Assembly: GCA_020466095.1 (NCBI GenBank)
Contig: CM035808.1
Span: forward strand, 43,337,793 to 43,401,792
Length of the DNA stretch: 64,000 bases
Source: Chlorops oryzae
Lineage: Eukaryota; Arthropoda; Insecta; Diptera; Chloropidae
Direction of reading: 5' to 3'
Shown: in pieces, positions 23,700 to 34,068 of the stretch
Position numbering within the stretch: position 1 is the first letter of the stretch
How the letters are laid out: each line of letters begins with the position of its first letter
The notes under the pieces: generated by a model
Seen by the model: only the letters and a program-made list of their open reading frames with translations
Database searches by the model: none
Told to the model about the DNA's origin: nothing
Program-made: the position numbers and the translations under genes

Positions 23700-23888
23700 T
23701 TAATAATAATCTCGAGTTTTAGAACCTAAATCGAAGTACAGATAAGGTATAAATACATAGATATCCAAGCTAGAACAACGAAAACGGCAGGAATTTTCGT
23801 TAAGGTAATGTTTTAACATATTTTAGGCTGAGGAAAAGGTATGTGTGCAATCGGCTTTGCCGATGTAAACTTCTTTACTTGTTTTTTT
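23700..23888 (-). mobile_element. Family C: head of a third hairpin-ended repeat
   Basis: Read on the minus strand from 23888 the sequence starts AACAAGTAAAGAAGTTTACA, then a CATCGGCAAAGCCGATTG hairpin, then CACATACC. This is the same layout as the heads of families A and B (ACAAGTAAG, hairpin, ATACCC) with a different stem sequence. No matching tail was found, so the 3' end is missing or unrecognised. Confidence 0.55.
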
Positions 23889-24950
23889 ATAATCTTTTAA
23901 ATTTTTTTTTTTTGCTCGCTCAATTTTTAATGCTGTTGAAATTAATGACCGTTGATTCGTGGTTTCGTTGAAATGTTTTCGATCGTGTTCGACAAAAAAT
24001 ATTTCGCCACCGTTCTTTAAGGCCGTCTTAAGTACGCGATGTTCAGAGAGTTCTGTTTTGTTTTGTTTTTGTGGTTTCTGTTACATTTTTCGTTCGAACC
24101 TAAAAAGCTACGCATGCGCTGAGACTCTTCACGGTTTGCGACAAATTATGTGGCAGAAAAAACTTTTAAATAAAAGCAAAAATCTTTTTATGGCATTCTT
24201 TTATATTGTGTTTTTCTTCATTTTTATGGGAATTCTTTAGATCGACGTGTCGACAGGCTGCCATTTCAATGGTTTACAAAAAGAAGTTATGTTAAAGTCA
24301 AAAGCGCTGCCGTTTGTAACTTAAGAAAGAGGTTAAAATTTCTCGTGAAAAGGAAAATAATCGTGTAGAAAAAATGTTTTTTTTTTTTTGTAAAGTCTAT
24401 TGGTGCTGTGTGTAAGCATATCTTGTGATACAAATGAAGGATTTTCTAAAGCTGTAAAATGTGTTAAAAATTAAGGATTCACTCAGAGGAAATGAACACG
24501 TGAAACTTCTCGGTTTTAACCATAGACTCGACTACTTTTATGGGCACTAAATATAAAATTAAGCACTATGAGAATAGAGCAGAAAGCTCACAACTGATTC
24601 ACTAGGACCTTAGTACCACTAAATATGAAAGCAAATTGTTATTAATAGGGTTCCAAAATAAATTACCAGAAAAAATTAGACAAAAAAAATTTAAAAAGGT
24701 CCTTAAGATATTTTAATAATACAATTAAATCTCCAAAATACGAACATACGATAACTCGCAAGATCAGAAACTTGAACAATTTTTTCTATAATGACTATTT
24801 TAAAACTGGAACACAATTTGGTGGCTCTAGAGTCTAGAGCTCGAAAAAAATTTTAGGGAATTTTTTGAACGAAATAAAGCAAATTAAATATAAGTACAAA
24901 GAAAGTGAAGAACGGCAAAATAGAATAACGTAGTACATACAAAAACAAAC
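23889..24950. other. No gene recognised
   Basis: Mixed AT-rich DNA. A partial NRF-1-like site (TACGCATGCGCTGA) is at about 24109. Nothing else supported. Confidence 0.35.
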
Positions 24951-25058
24951 TGCAGTCTGATTCTAAATATTCCCGGGAATCTTTTATCGGCGGATTTGAA
25001 AAAATAAAAAGTGAATATAAGAGGAGCAAAATTTCATAAATTTTTTTAGCAAAATATT
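24951..25058. mobile_element. Dispersed TCAGCCCGATT-family MITE, fragment 5
   Basis: CAGTCTGATTCTAAATATTC followed by CCGGGAATCTTTTATCGGCG, matching the left half of the family. It ends where the long-inverted-repeat element begins. Confidence 0.45.
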
Positions 25059-25913
25059 ATTATTACACAGAGAAAAAAATCAACCAGAAAACTTGTTAAA
25101 TCAAAAGGAAAAACATACAAAACGGCTTCAACAAGGAATATTTTTAATTTTGACAATTTTTCTTGTTGGAAAAAATAAAGATTTTCCTTTTGAATCAACC
25201 ATATTTCAGGTTGAATTGATAATTTTCAAAAATGGATTTAAATTTAAATTGTTGAATTAACCACGGACATTATTGAAATGACAAGATAATTTTTAAAATA
25301 AAAAAAAATTTCTCTAATAAACCCATAAAAGAAGAACTGTCAAAACCATATAGGACTATAGGTCTAACTCTTCTTCTTCCTAATCCCTGCAATGTGTTAG
25401 AGCTACGCTGCTTCAACATATGCATATAGCATGAGGAAAAGAGAAGCACGCTATGGCAGCGAAGGCTTTAGCTCTGCTGTGGTGAAATGCATTGCCACTT
25501 TTAATTTTAATTTTGGGAGATTTTCGAGTACATTACATATAAAATATCTACCAAACTCATAAAATGCCATGAAAAGCTTGAAAAACATAAAAATAATCAA
25601 GGAAACTCAATATTAAGGAGAAATAGAAATGGTTTTTTTTTCCTACCCTGTCCACATAACTTTTTGATCAAGCTTTTTCAGCAAAAATACTAAATTCTAT
25701 ATACAATCAAATTCGTAGTAGTAGTCAAAGATGTATGTCAATTTATTACAAAATGAAAACATTCGTGCACATTAAGCAAAAGTATATCGTAATATATTTA
25801 TTAATACTTCAATTATAACTTTTAAAGCTATATAAAAACCCGAGCCGACGCCGTGATTCTTTGATAATTTTCTTGCAAGTGGTATCATTGTGCCACTTTG
25901 TGTCCACCCGTAT

Positions 25914-26040
25914 TGTTGTTGGTAGCTTTCTGGTGAATTTCTCGAATTTGTTGAATTTCCTATTCCTGCTTAAGGTTTTTGTTGGTAGCTTTTTGGTGAA
26001 TATCCCCAATTTGTTGAATTTCCTATGCCTGCCTAATGGT
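25914..26040. repeat. Two-unit tandem repeat, about 63 bp each
   Basis: TTGTTGGTAGCTTTCTGGTG at about 25914 and TTGTTGGTAGCTTTTTGGTG at about 25979 each start a unit ending in TTGTTGAATTTCCTAT plus CCTGC. The apparent open frame across it is a repeat translation. Confidence 0.75.
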
Positions 26041-26320
26041 GTATATCCCCATCGCGGCAGAGGCTTTTCGACGTCGACAGTTAGACCTACACTGAGCGAA
26101 CGTAACCATGATTTTTTTAAAAGGGCGCATTGTTATTCACAGTCCTTTTGATTTTCGAGCAGAACAAAAATTTCAAAAGGAAAATTGTTGAGTCAACAAC
26201 ATTTTTGGTTGAATTGAAAGGAAATATGTTTAATTACATTTCTTTTCGTTCGGTATAATTCTCATTTGTTTTATAAAATAAGACATATAAGATATGTATT
26301 CATCTTAGAACTATTTTAAG

Positions 26321-26783
26321 TAGTGATGCCACGAATATTCGGCCACTATTCGGTATTCGGCCTATTCGGCGTCATTTTTCAGTATTCGGTATTCGGCCGA
26401 ATAGTTAAAATATTCGGCCGAATACCGAATAGTAGAAATAACTTATTAAAAAAATCAACACTAACTACAAATTAAATTTTTCTCACAATAACGTAAAAAA
26501 ACTTAATTAACGAGAACTAAAAATACAGCAGATTTGCATTTTATTCTTTAGAAATATTAAATGTACGCTAGCTTCTTCTAAATTTTCTTCGAAAACATTA
26601 TAAACAGTGGGCAATTTTTCCAGCGGCAGCTTTTGCCTTGACTCCAGCTAGTCGCGAGTAGGCCCAAGCTGTCTTTACTACGTGCCGAATATTCGGTTGC
26701 CGAATATTCGTTATTCGGCCGAGAGGTTGACCGAATATTCGGTATTCGGTATTCGGCTAAATCCACTATTCGGGGCATCACTA
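26321..26783. mobile_element. hAT (Ac-like) element, 463 bp, nested
   Basis: Ends TAGTGATGCCACGAATATTC and TAGTGATGCCCCGAATAGTG (inward from right) with a perfect 8-bp duplication ATTTTAAG at 26313-26320 and 26784-26791. The subterminal regions are packed with ATTCGG/CCGAAT repeats on both sides, the usual transposase-binding layout in hAT elements. The interior contains a short minus-strand stretch that might be a transposase C-terminal remnant, but this is too weak to claim. Confidence 0.9.
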
Positions 26784-27240
26784 ATTTTAAGCATTGCGAA
26801 AGCAGTGACCAAAACGGAGTGACGAAATCCGATGAAATCCATCCGATGGCTATTTTTTGGGTCATGTTCAGCAGAGTGCTCTATGGCCATTTGCTTTGAA
26901 CGTTAATTAAATTTCTTTTGACATTTCTTCTTGTATAGGTATTTTTTTTTTTTGAATTTTTTTAAAAAATATCTTGTCATTTCAAGTATGTCCGTGGTTG
27001 GTTCAACAATTTAAATTTAAATCCATTTTTGAAAATTATCATTTCAATTCAACTGAAATATGGTTGATTCAAAAGGAAAATTTTTTATTTTTTCAACAAG
27101 AAAAATTGTTAAAATTAAAAATATTCCTTGTTGAAGCCGTTTTGTATGTTTTTCCTTTTGATTTAACCAGTTTTCTGGTTGATTTTTTTTTCTGTGTAAG
27201 ATTTTTGGAAGACATACATACTTCTGGCTAGGAAGCATAT

Positions 27241-27441
27241 GGAGCATTCCAAGTACGGGACAAATAATATTTATGATATTTTTTATGTTTAAATGTTTAA
27301 TTTTATGAAAATATTATTTTAATGTACTCATATTAAGATATTTAAAAGGATATAAAGTGCGCTTTCCAAAATTTTTGAGTAATTATATTAGTTTTTGCCT
27401 GTTTGTACGGGACAAAAGTATCATTTTCTGTGGAATGATCC
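27241..27441. mobile_element. MITE with GGAGCATTCC inverted ends (copy 2, 201 bp)
   Basis: Uninterrupted relative of 2038-2497: GGAGCATTCCAAGTACGGGA at the left, CTGTGGAATGATCC at the right. It contains GGACAAATAATATTTATGAT, the empty version of the site where the hAT at 2067 landed. ATAT occurs on both outer sides. Confidence 0.75.
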
Positions 27442-27459
27442 ATATGCACTATCCCCGAG

Positions 27460-27535
27460 CCAACAGCACCAGGCCTGTAGAGAGGCGGGTGGAAGGGAGG
27501 TTTGCCCCCCGGGCGCGGGTGAAAATAAAATATAA
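27460..27535. repeat. GC-rich transposon-end fragment
   Basis: CTGTAGAGAGGCGGGTGG and TTTGCCCCCCGGGCGCGGGT stand out in AT-rich DNA and resemble one end of CAGTGGCGTAG-type hAT elements. No partner end or target duplication is visible. Confidence 0.35.
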
Positions 27536-29953
27536 AAAAATTAAAAATATCGGTTCAAATGATTTTTTTTTTTGGCATTATACATTTTTTTAAACAAATA
27601 TTTTTCTTATTTCAGTATTCTTCTTGAATCCCAATAATTGCATACATTTTGAAATATTACTTAAGTCGTTATAGGTAATGAGAAAAATCAATTACTTTTG
27701 AAAGAATTCCCTTTACAAAGAAGTGAAAATTTTACTTTCCACATGCCACATGAACAGCCTGAAAAAAGTGTTAAATTTACCTACTTTCAAATCAAAAGAA
27801 ATTCTTTGAAATGAAGAACTTGATTGCTGAAGTTTCTGTTCCTTTAAACAAGGAATGCTTTTATCCATACTGATATCCGAGAAGAAACGCATTCTTCTTC
27901 CAAAAAATATTAAGCATAACACATTCAAGGCTTTAAAAGAAAAAAAAAAAAACTTGACAGAAATTCCCAAAAGCCCTAAAAGAAAGTTGTCTAATTGGAC
28001 TTAACTTTTATTATATGCGAATGCATAATTTATGAGATTTGAGATCTAATTTCTACCCACCAGATTCCCCAATATCTGATAAAAAAATTTAGTTTTTTTT
28101 CCAATTTTATTCTTGTATTTAAATACGACAGATATAAAAGACTATAAAACTCTTGAAAATAACTTTTATAGCCCTTATATATATATAAAAGCTTAGTTCT
28201 TCAATCCACTCGATCTCAAAGTCATCGTACGGAACTCATTCATTCGTATTCGGAACCGTAAAGCAGGTTTATTTTTTGTATTTTTTGAATCTCAATTTCT
28301 GAAAATTGTTTTTCGGCAATAAAATTGGCTTAAGCCATTGGCTGTCACAACAAGAACACACAAACAAAAGCGCTCATTCAAGCATAAAAAAGGCAAACGC
28401 TATTGTCAATTTGAGAAAAGTTTTTAATTAATGCGCGAATTCAATGTGATTTAGGATCATTTGGGTGGTCAGCTCAAAGGAAGACCTTTAAGCAGCTTAA
28501 AAACCTACGACAAAAAAAAGATGAAGAAGAAAAAACGAAAATTCACACAGCAGTTCAAAACTATTTGTCAATTCACGTCGGTCGCATTTTTTTCCCTCAT
28601 TCATTTATCCGACCATTTATTGGGCTCCCTTCGGTGCTATTCATTGTTCCGAGTGTCAAATTCACACATTTCAGAGGTGCCGAATGTAATTTATGTCACC
28701 GTGTGGCTTGTTATCTTTTATCGAGTGACATAAATACGAACAAATGACGATTTTTTCGTTCGGCATTTGAGCTTTGATTTTTACCCAAACAACCTCAACC
28801 GTTAACTCACACACGAAGGCGAGTCATAAAATTTCAATTGAAATGCAAATAGAAATTACAAAGAGAAAAACGTGGGACAGAAAGGGAGGGGCAGAAAACA
28901 CATGTAATTAGTGGTGTTCTCCCAATGGGAGACGACGAAATCATACCCTAAAATTGTCAATTTTAGTCTTAATAATCCCAATTACCAATTCGTTTCAAGT
29001 CATAAAATCGATAAGATATTTGGGGCCCCTATTCTTCTTCTTCTTTTGTTTTTTGTTTTTTTTTTTGGATACATTACATGGTTGAATGAACAACAACGTT
29101 GATTGCTATTGATGTTAACTATGGTGATGATGGTGACATTGATGTTGCATCCCATGGACATCCGTCCGCTGCATTTATTTATGTGACATCACTGGATGAA
29201 ATGCTTCTTTAATATGAGTATATACCAAAATGCTCCAATTTCCCTTAGTGTGTGTCCCTGCTGCACGTCCCTCTTTTGTTACTCATTTTATGGTCAACGA
29301 AGCGTGGTTGCCAACACTTGTTGCGCCGAGTATTCCTAATAGTTTTATTCTTCCTTTGTTACTATTTTTAATTTTGTCTTTTATTTTGGTGGTACAATAT
29401 TTTAAAAGAAAAAAAAACCATCGTCTTTTTTTCTTCTTCGAAATTTCATTGCGTATCGTAATCGTATGAAGCATCATTAACTTGATAGTTTATGTCGGCA
29501 TGAAGTGACAGGAAAGTCATTCGAAATCAACAACAGTAGTCGTTCGTTCCACACAGATAAGGAACGGCGACATCGTAAAAATTTAGATAAACTGCTTCGA
29601 TAAAGGCAGGCAGGCATAAAACATAATTAAAAACCAATGATTTTAGTGTGATCCCTAGACAATTTCATTGCAGAATAATCGATTTCGAAAGTAAATCAAT
29701 TCGGTTGACAATGTTAGGGGATTTTTATTCATGAATAAATAGATGTATGCGATAGGTAGACGATATGTGAAACGGACAATCTATGGTCAATCTATGGTAC
29801 GAAAAGAAAACCTTAATTTGATTTGTTAATCACGATAATCTGTCTAAAATAGAGTATTTTAGAACCGTTCCGCCATGCCACTCTGTGGGGAGTGATGGGC
29901 TCTGCGATAAGGTTATAATTTGCTACATTTCTACTTTTGCCTATGTTTCAATA
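27536..29953. other. No gene recognised
   Basis: AT-rich sequence with short frames only. Apart from the TATA-like site at 28182 I see no supported feature. Confidence 0.35.
28182..28260 (+). promoter_or_regulatory. Candidate TATA-type core promoter
   Basis: TATATAAAAG at 28182-28191 is followed about 33 bp on by CTCAAAGTCATCG, a weak initiator-like sequence, and a moderately GC-rich leader. A CAG/GTTTAT donor-like site follows at about 28267. TATATA is common by chance in such AT-rich DNA, so this is weak. Confidence 0.18.
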
Positions 29954-30136
29954 TGAAAGAGAGCGAGAGAGAGAGAAAAAGAGAGAGAAAGAGAGAGAAA
30001 GACAGCGAGTGAGAGAGAGAGAAAGAGAGCGAGAGAGAGAGAGAGAGAAAAAGAGAGAGAGAAAGAGGGAGATATAGACAGGGAGATAGAAAGAGAGCGA
30101 GAGAGAGAAAGAGAGATAGAAAGAGAGAAAGAGAGA

Positions 30137-30189
<53 letters not shown>

Positions 30190-30246
30190 AGAGAGAGAGA
30201 GAAGAAGAGAGAGAGAGAAGAGAGAGAGAGAAAGAGAGAGAGAGAA

Positions 30247-30319
<73 letters not shown>

Positions 30320-30594
30320 AAGAGAGAAAAGGAGAGAGAGATAGAGAAAGAGAAAGAGAGAGAGAGAAAGAAAGAGAGAGAGTGAGAGAGATAGAGAGAG
30401 AGAGAGAAAGAGTGAGAGAGATAGAGAGAAAGAGAGAGATAGAGAGAAAGAGATAGAAAGAGAGAGAAAGAGAAGAGAGAAAGAGAAAGAGAGAAAGAGA
30501 GAAAGAGAGAAAGTGAGAGAGAGAGAGAGAAAGTGAGAGAGAGAGAGAAAGTGAGAGAGAGAGAAAGAGAGAGAAAGGGAAATAGCGAAAGAGA
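29954..30594. repeat. 640-bp GA-rich polypurine tract
   Basis: Nearly uninterrupted purines on the plus strand, mostly GAGAGA with GAAAGA variants and rare T or C. It can form triplex structures and offers many GAGAG sites for GAGA-factor-type proteins. The long Ser/Leu/Phe frame on the minus strand is an artefact. Confidence 0.95.
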
Positions 30595-30800
30595 ATAAAA
30601 TATTATTATATATCGAAATAAAATATTAAATAAATAATTCCAACAAATGTCCACAAATGAGCCAACCGAAATATTCATACCTGGAGAAGCAAAAATAGAT
30701 AAACAAGCCATTTATTTCATGTCGCAAACCCCCAAGAAAGTGTAGGCTAGCCGACTTAAAGGACGCATAGATTAAACGAAACAAGTTTTACAATAGTTAA

Positions 30801-31327
30801 CCCTTTCGTGCCCAATGTTGCATATAAGCAACATTCGAACGTCCTCCTTCTTTTTGCAGCTACGCCTATGTGATGCAGAAAAATTTTTTGATTTTAATAA
30901 AGTGCCGTCGATTAATTGTCTAAGAAAAGAATACGTTACAATTTTTCAAAGCGAATCCTTTTATTTCAAATTTGTTTGCCGTAGAGTGTGGACATGTAGA
31001 AAATAGTTAAAATTTTGAATATTTTCAAAGGTAATGACTTTATAGTAATTGGTTATTTTGATTAAAAATAATTTTGATTACTATTCATTTTTGCAGACTT
31101 GAAGCGCAAATATAACAAAAAATGAGGAAAAATAAAATTTTTGTAATTTTGTTGGTTGTTCAAAAAGTTATAGGCCTTTTTCTGTTTTGAGATAATTTAT
31201 TTCAGCACCAATATGATGGATCAAAACAACTCAAAGCTTCGCCTGGTTCAACAACTCACCATCACCTTTCGTTTTGAGTCGAAAATAATGGTATTAGACA
31301 GCAGGTTAAAATTCGGGGCTGAGAGGG
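30801..31327. mobile_element. piggyBac-type MITE, 527 bp
   Basis: Flanked by TTAA on both sides (30797-30800, 31328-31331), with ends CCCTTTCGTGCCC and CCCTCTCAGCCCC (inward from right). TTAA targets and CCCT-starting ends are typical of piggyBac elements. A near-terminal hairpin ATGTTGCATATAAGCAACAT lies at 30814-30833. Interior non-coding. Confidence 0.78.
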
Positions 31328-31331
31328 TTAA

Positions 31332-33175
31332 ATCTTAGATGTAATAAGTAGACAATAATGCTTGAATGGCTTCTGATAATTGGCTCGTCAAAAAAAAAAA
31401 AAAAAAAAAACTTTAAAGCTTATATAAATTCATTTACTTAAAAAAAAGCAATGAAATAACTTTTTTTATTGCTATTCTTAAAACGTTTTAATGCCCTTTA
31501 ATTTATTTTAATGCATCCCAATTCCAAAACCGTTTGAACCGAACCTACACAAGCGCACACACACCCCCTCGTAAAAGAAGGCGTTCCAGGTTAAATGCGA
31601 GTTACACTTTATAAACTCGAATGACTTACATTATCGCTCGTAGCTCAAATCAAGCATATCGAATAACGTGAGATACCGCGGAACACAAGTATTTATGACA
31701 GGCATGTGATTGTTGGAAATAGATTATAGCGCTGAAAAAATCGGTGTAACCCTTATAGCCAGAGCTCGATTCCGTGCATGAAGAGCTGCACGAATTTTAA
31801 GCCGGCAAAAAAGAAATATGAAAAAAAAATAATAATAATAAAAAAACAAAAAGACGAGTTGAAGAGAAGAAGCAATTGTGCCGCAGGCTTGCTTGTCAGT
31901 TTTAGCACAGTCAACTGGCAGATATCATCGCCTATAAAAGGAGTAATTAAAGTCCATAGGGAAGGAGAACTCGAGGCAGTGCTAGACAAGTTTGCGGATT
32001 TTAAAACAAAGGGATCAAACATATATATAGGTAGGTATGTATATATTTAATAAAGTAAGAATGAGAAGGAAAAAAATTATTTTATTTGAGCTCGTTGCTT
32101 CTCCATTTCTGCTGCGTGGCCAATAAAAATTTAAACTTTATGATTGCCATTAAAATGTGAATTTCATGTGTTGTACTACGTTTTGCCTTCTTGACTTTTT
32201 ATTCTCCAGCATCCCAACCCGTTCGGTCCACCCTTCCCATCTTGGTCAGTTACTTACATCGATGCTTATGCATTCAACTCAGACCACTTGAAGCTTTTAG
32301 CGGACATAGATAAGGATTTTAAGTAAAGAATTTGAGTTTTCTGATTTTTCTTCTGCTGCTGCCGATGTTGATGTTGACGCTGTTGCTGTTGCTGCTGCTG
32401 CTGCTTGCTGCTCTTGGTGCCATTGCTGCTGTTCTTAATGTCAGCTACAACTTTATTCTGTCGAGTCGGTTTGAAGCAATGCTGGACAAAGCTTAAATGA
32501 CTGTAATTCGAGTTACAATGTTTATGCCAATTTTTATGGCAATCGAAGTGCATCACAAATGGAGCGAAAAACGAAAGAACGAGATAAACCGGTGATAAAC
32601 TTAACGATTTCAACGATTTAAGAACTTAATCGTGTTTATGAGTTTAAGCAGGTAAATGATTTGAAGATTACCAAAAGATAAACCGAAACCGAAACCGAAA
32701 AAAATAAAATATAAAAAATACAAAAATCAAAAGGAACGAAAAAGTGCATATAAAGGAAATATTATTATTGCAGTGGCCAATTTCGGACGCATATGGGCAA
32801 ACTCACGAGATAATTGTCAAAACAAACAGTTGTTGTTTGGAACCCCATTTAATTTGGTTTTATTTGACAAGCTCTATTACATTGTCAGTAATAAAGTGAT
32901 CAACGTCAGCGAAATAAGCACGATTGCCATATGCGGCTGTTTGGCACTCTGCTCTGCGACGAGCCATTAACCCACCATTCGCGTTGCAAAAAGGCACAAT
33001 GAACATTTTCACTCGTACTTCGCGAGACCTCTTTTCAAAACTCATAAATTCATCATAAGCACTTAATTTATGCTCGATTCGTACATAAAATTTAAAATAG
33101 GCTGAGACTTGGCGTTCGATTGATTTCAGTAAAAAAAAAAGAAAAGAAATAAATTATGAAAAAACAAAAAAAAAA
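31332..33175. other. No gene recognised; contains a CTG/CAG tract
   Basis: 32380-32415 is a CTG-rich run (CAG on the minus strand), so a Gln-rich minus frame is open around it. Flanking residues look random, and fly intergenic and UTR DNA often carries such tracts. An A-run lies at 31389-31410. Confidence 0.35.
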
Positions 33176-34050
33176 AACAAGTAAGAAAGCTAAAGTTGGT
33201 CAAGCCCGACTTTGAAATACCCAGCGTCCCGACATTATGAGCGCACTATGTTTTGCTTCTCTATTTGTGGGCGTGGCAGTGGGAGGGCAACATAAATTAT
33301 TTCCCTACACCTTTCATTCGCCTTGGTGAACCTATGTTGCGAATTTGAAGCTTCTACGCCTTTTACTTCGGAAGTTACGAAAAATCTTCATTTTTGGGCG
33401 TGGCAGTGGGCGGGCCACAAAAAAATTTTTCCTACACCTTTCATTCGCCTTGGTGAACCTATGTTCCGAATTCGAAGCTTCTACGCCTTTTACTTCGGAA
33501 GTTACGAAACATCTTCATTGGTGGGCGTGGCAGTGGGCGGGCTACATAAATTTTTGTTCCTACACCTTTCATTTGCCTTGGTCAACCTATGCTGCGAATT
33601 TGAAGCTTCTACGCCTTTTACTTCACAAGTTACGATAAGCCCTTATTTGTGGGCTTATTTGTGGGCGTGGCTCGAAGAGGGCGGCGTCCATTTTTTTTCC
33701 AGGATATGTCATTTTTCGTAGTTTACCAGTACACCAAATATCAATGGAATGTGTTGAGTGGTTCGCAAGTTACAAGCATTTTACTGAAAATGATCCGAAA
33801 ATCCCGATATACCTGTGTGCCAAATTTCGACTTGATTGGTCCAGCCGTTTCGGAGGAGATCCGACCACGGACGGACCGACAGATGGACGGACGGACAGAC
33901 GGACGGACGGACAGACGGACATGTCTAAATCGATTCAGTTTTTGATCCTGATCATTTCTATATGTATATGCCTATATCTCCGGAGCTTAATTCTCCCTGT
34001 TACAAGATTTGCACAAAACTAATATACCCCGCTTACGCTGGGTATAAAAA
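33176..34050 (+). mobile_element. Family A hairpin-ended repeat, full-length copy A1
   Basis: Head AACAAGTAAGAAAGCTAAAG, a hairpin (AAAGTTGG...CCCGACTTT), then ATACCCAGCG. The middle has three 127-128-bp tandem units (GAAGCTTCTACG at 33347, 33474, 33602). The tail has GACGGACATGTCTAAATCG and a terminal hairpin TACCCCGCTTACGCTGGGTA followed by TAAAAA. ATACCCAGCG near the head is the exact inverse of CGCTGGGTAT in the tail. The head, central tandem repeats and terminal hairpin recall fly DINE-1/DINE-TR (Helentron-derived) elements, by structure only. Confidence 0.88.
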
Positions 34051-34068
34051 TATACAAACACAAAAAAA

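Larger units (their letters stand above)
25066..27196. mobile_element. 2.1-kb non-autonomous element with about 245-bp inverted ends
   Basis: Arms 25066-25310 and about 26945-27196 are inverted copies with high identity, starting CACAGAGAAAAAAATCAACC on the left and CACAGAAAAAAAAATCAACC inward from the right, and including TTCAACAAGGAATATTTTTA and CACGGACAT. TA flanks both sides (25064-25065 and 27197-27198), suggesting Tc1/mariner-type movement. The interior has no transposase. It carries a two-unit tandem repeat and a nested hAT element. Confidence 0.85.

Noticed and set aside
25861..26151. 96-codon frame with two similar SFLVN-type segments
   Set aside because: Explained by the two-unit tandem repeat inside the long-inverted-repeat element.
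29941..30711. 256-codon minus-strand frame of Ser, Leu and Phe
   Set aside because: Pure consequence of the GA tract. No domain or composition of a real protein.
31753..32050. Opposed 89-90 codon frames on both strands
   Set aside because: Mutual shadows with no motif. Neither has splice or promoter support.
32266..32613. Gln-rich minus-strand frame of 115 codons
   Set aside because: The Gln run comes from a CAG tract. The rest lacks coding character, and no splice-supported exon is visible.
33261..33720. Overlapping frames of about 100-130 codons with repeated EFEASTPFTSEVTKNL-like phrases
   Set aside because: They are translations of the 127-bp tandem units of family A and recur in every copy on whichever strand the element lies. 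The unit length is not a multiple of three, so phrases shift frame.
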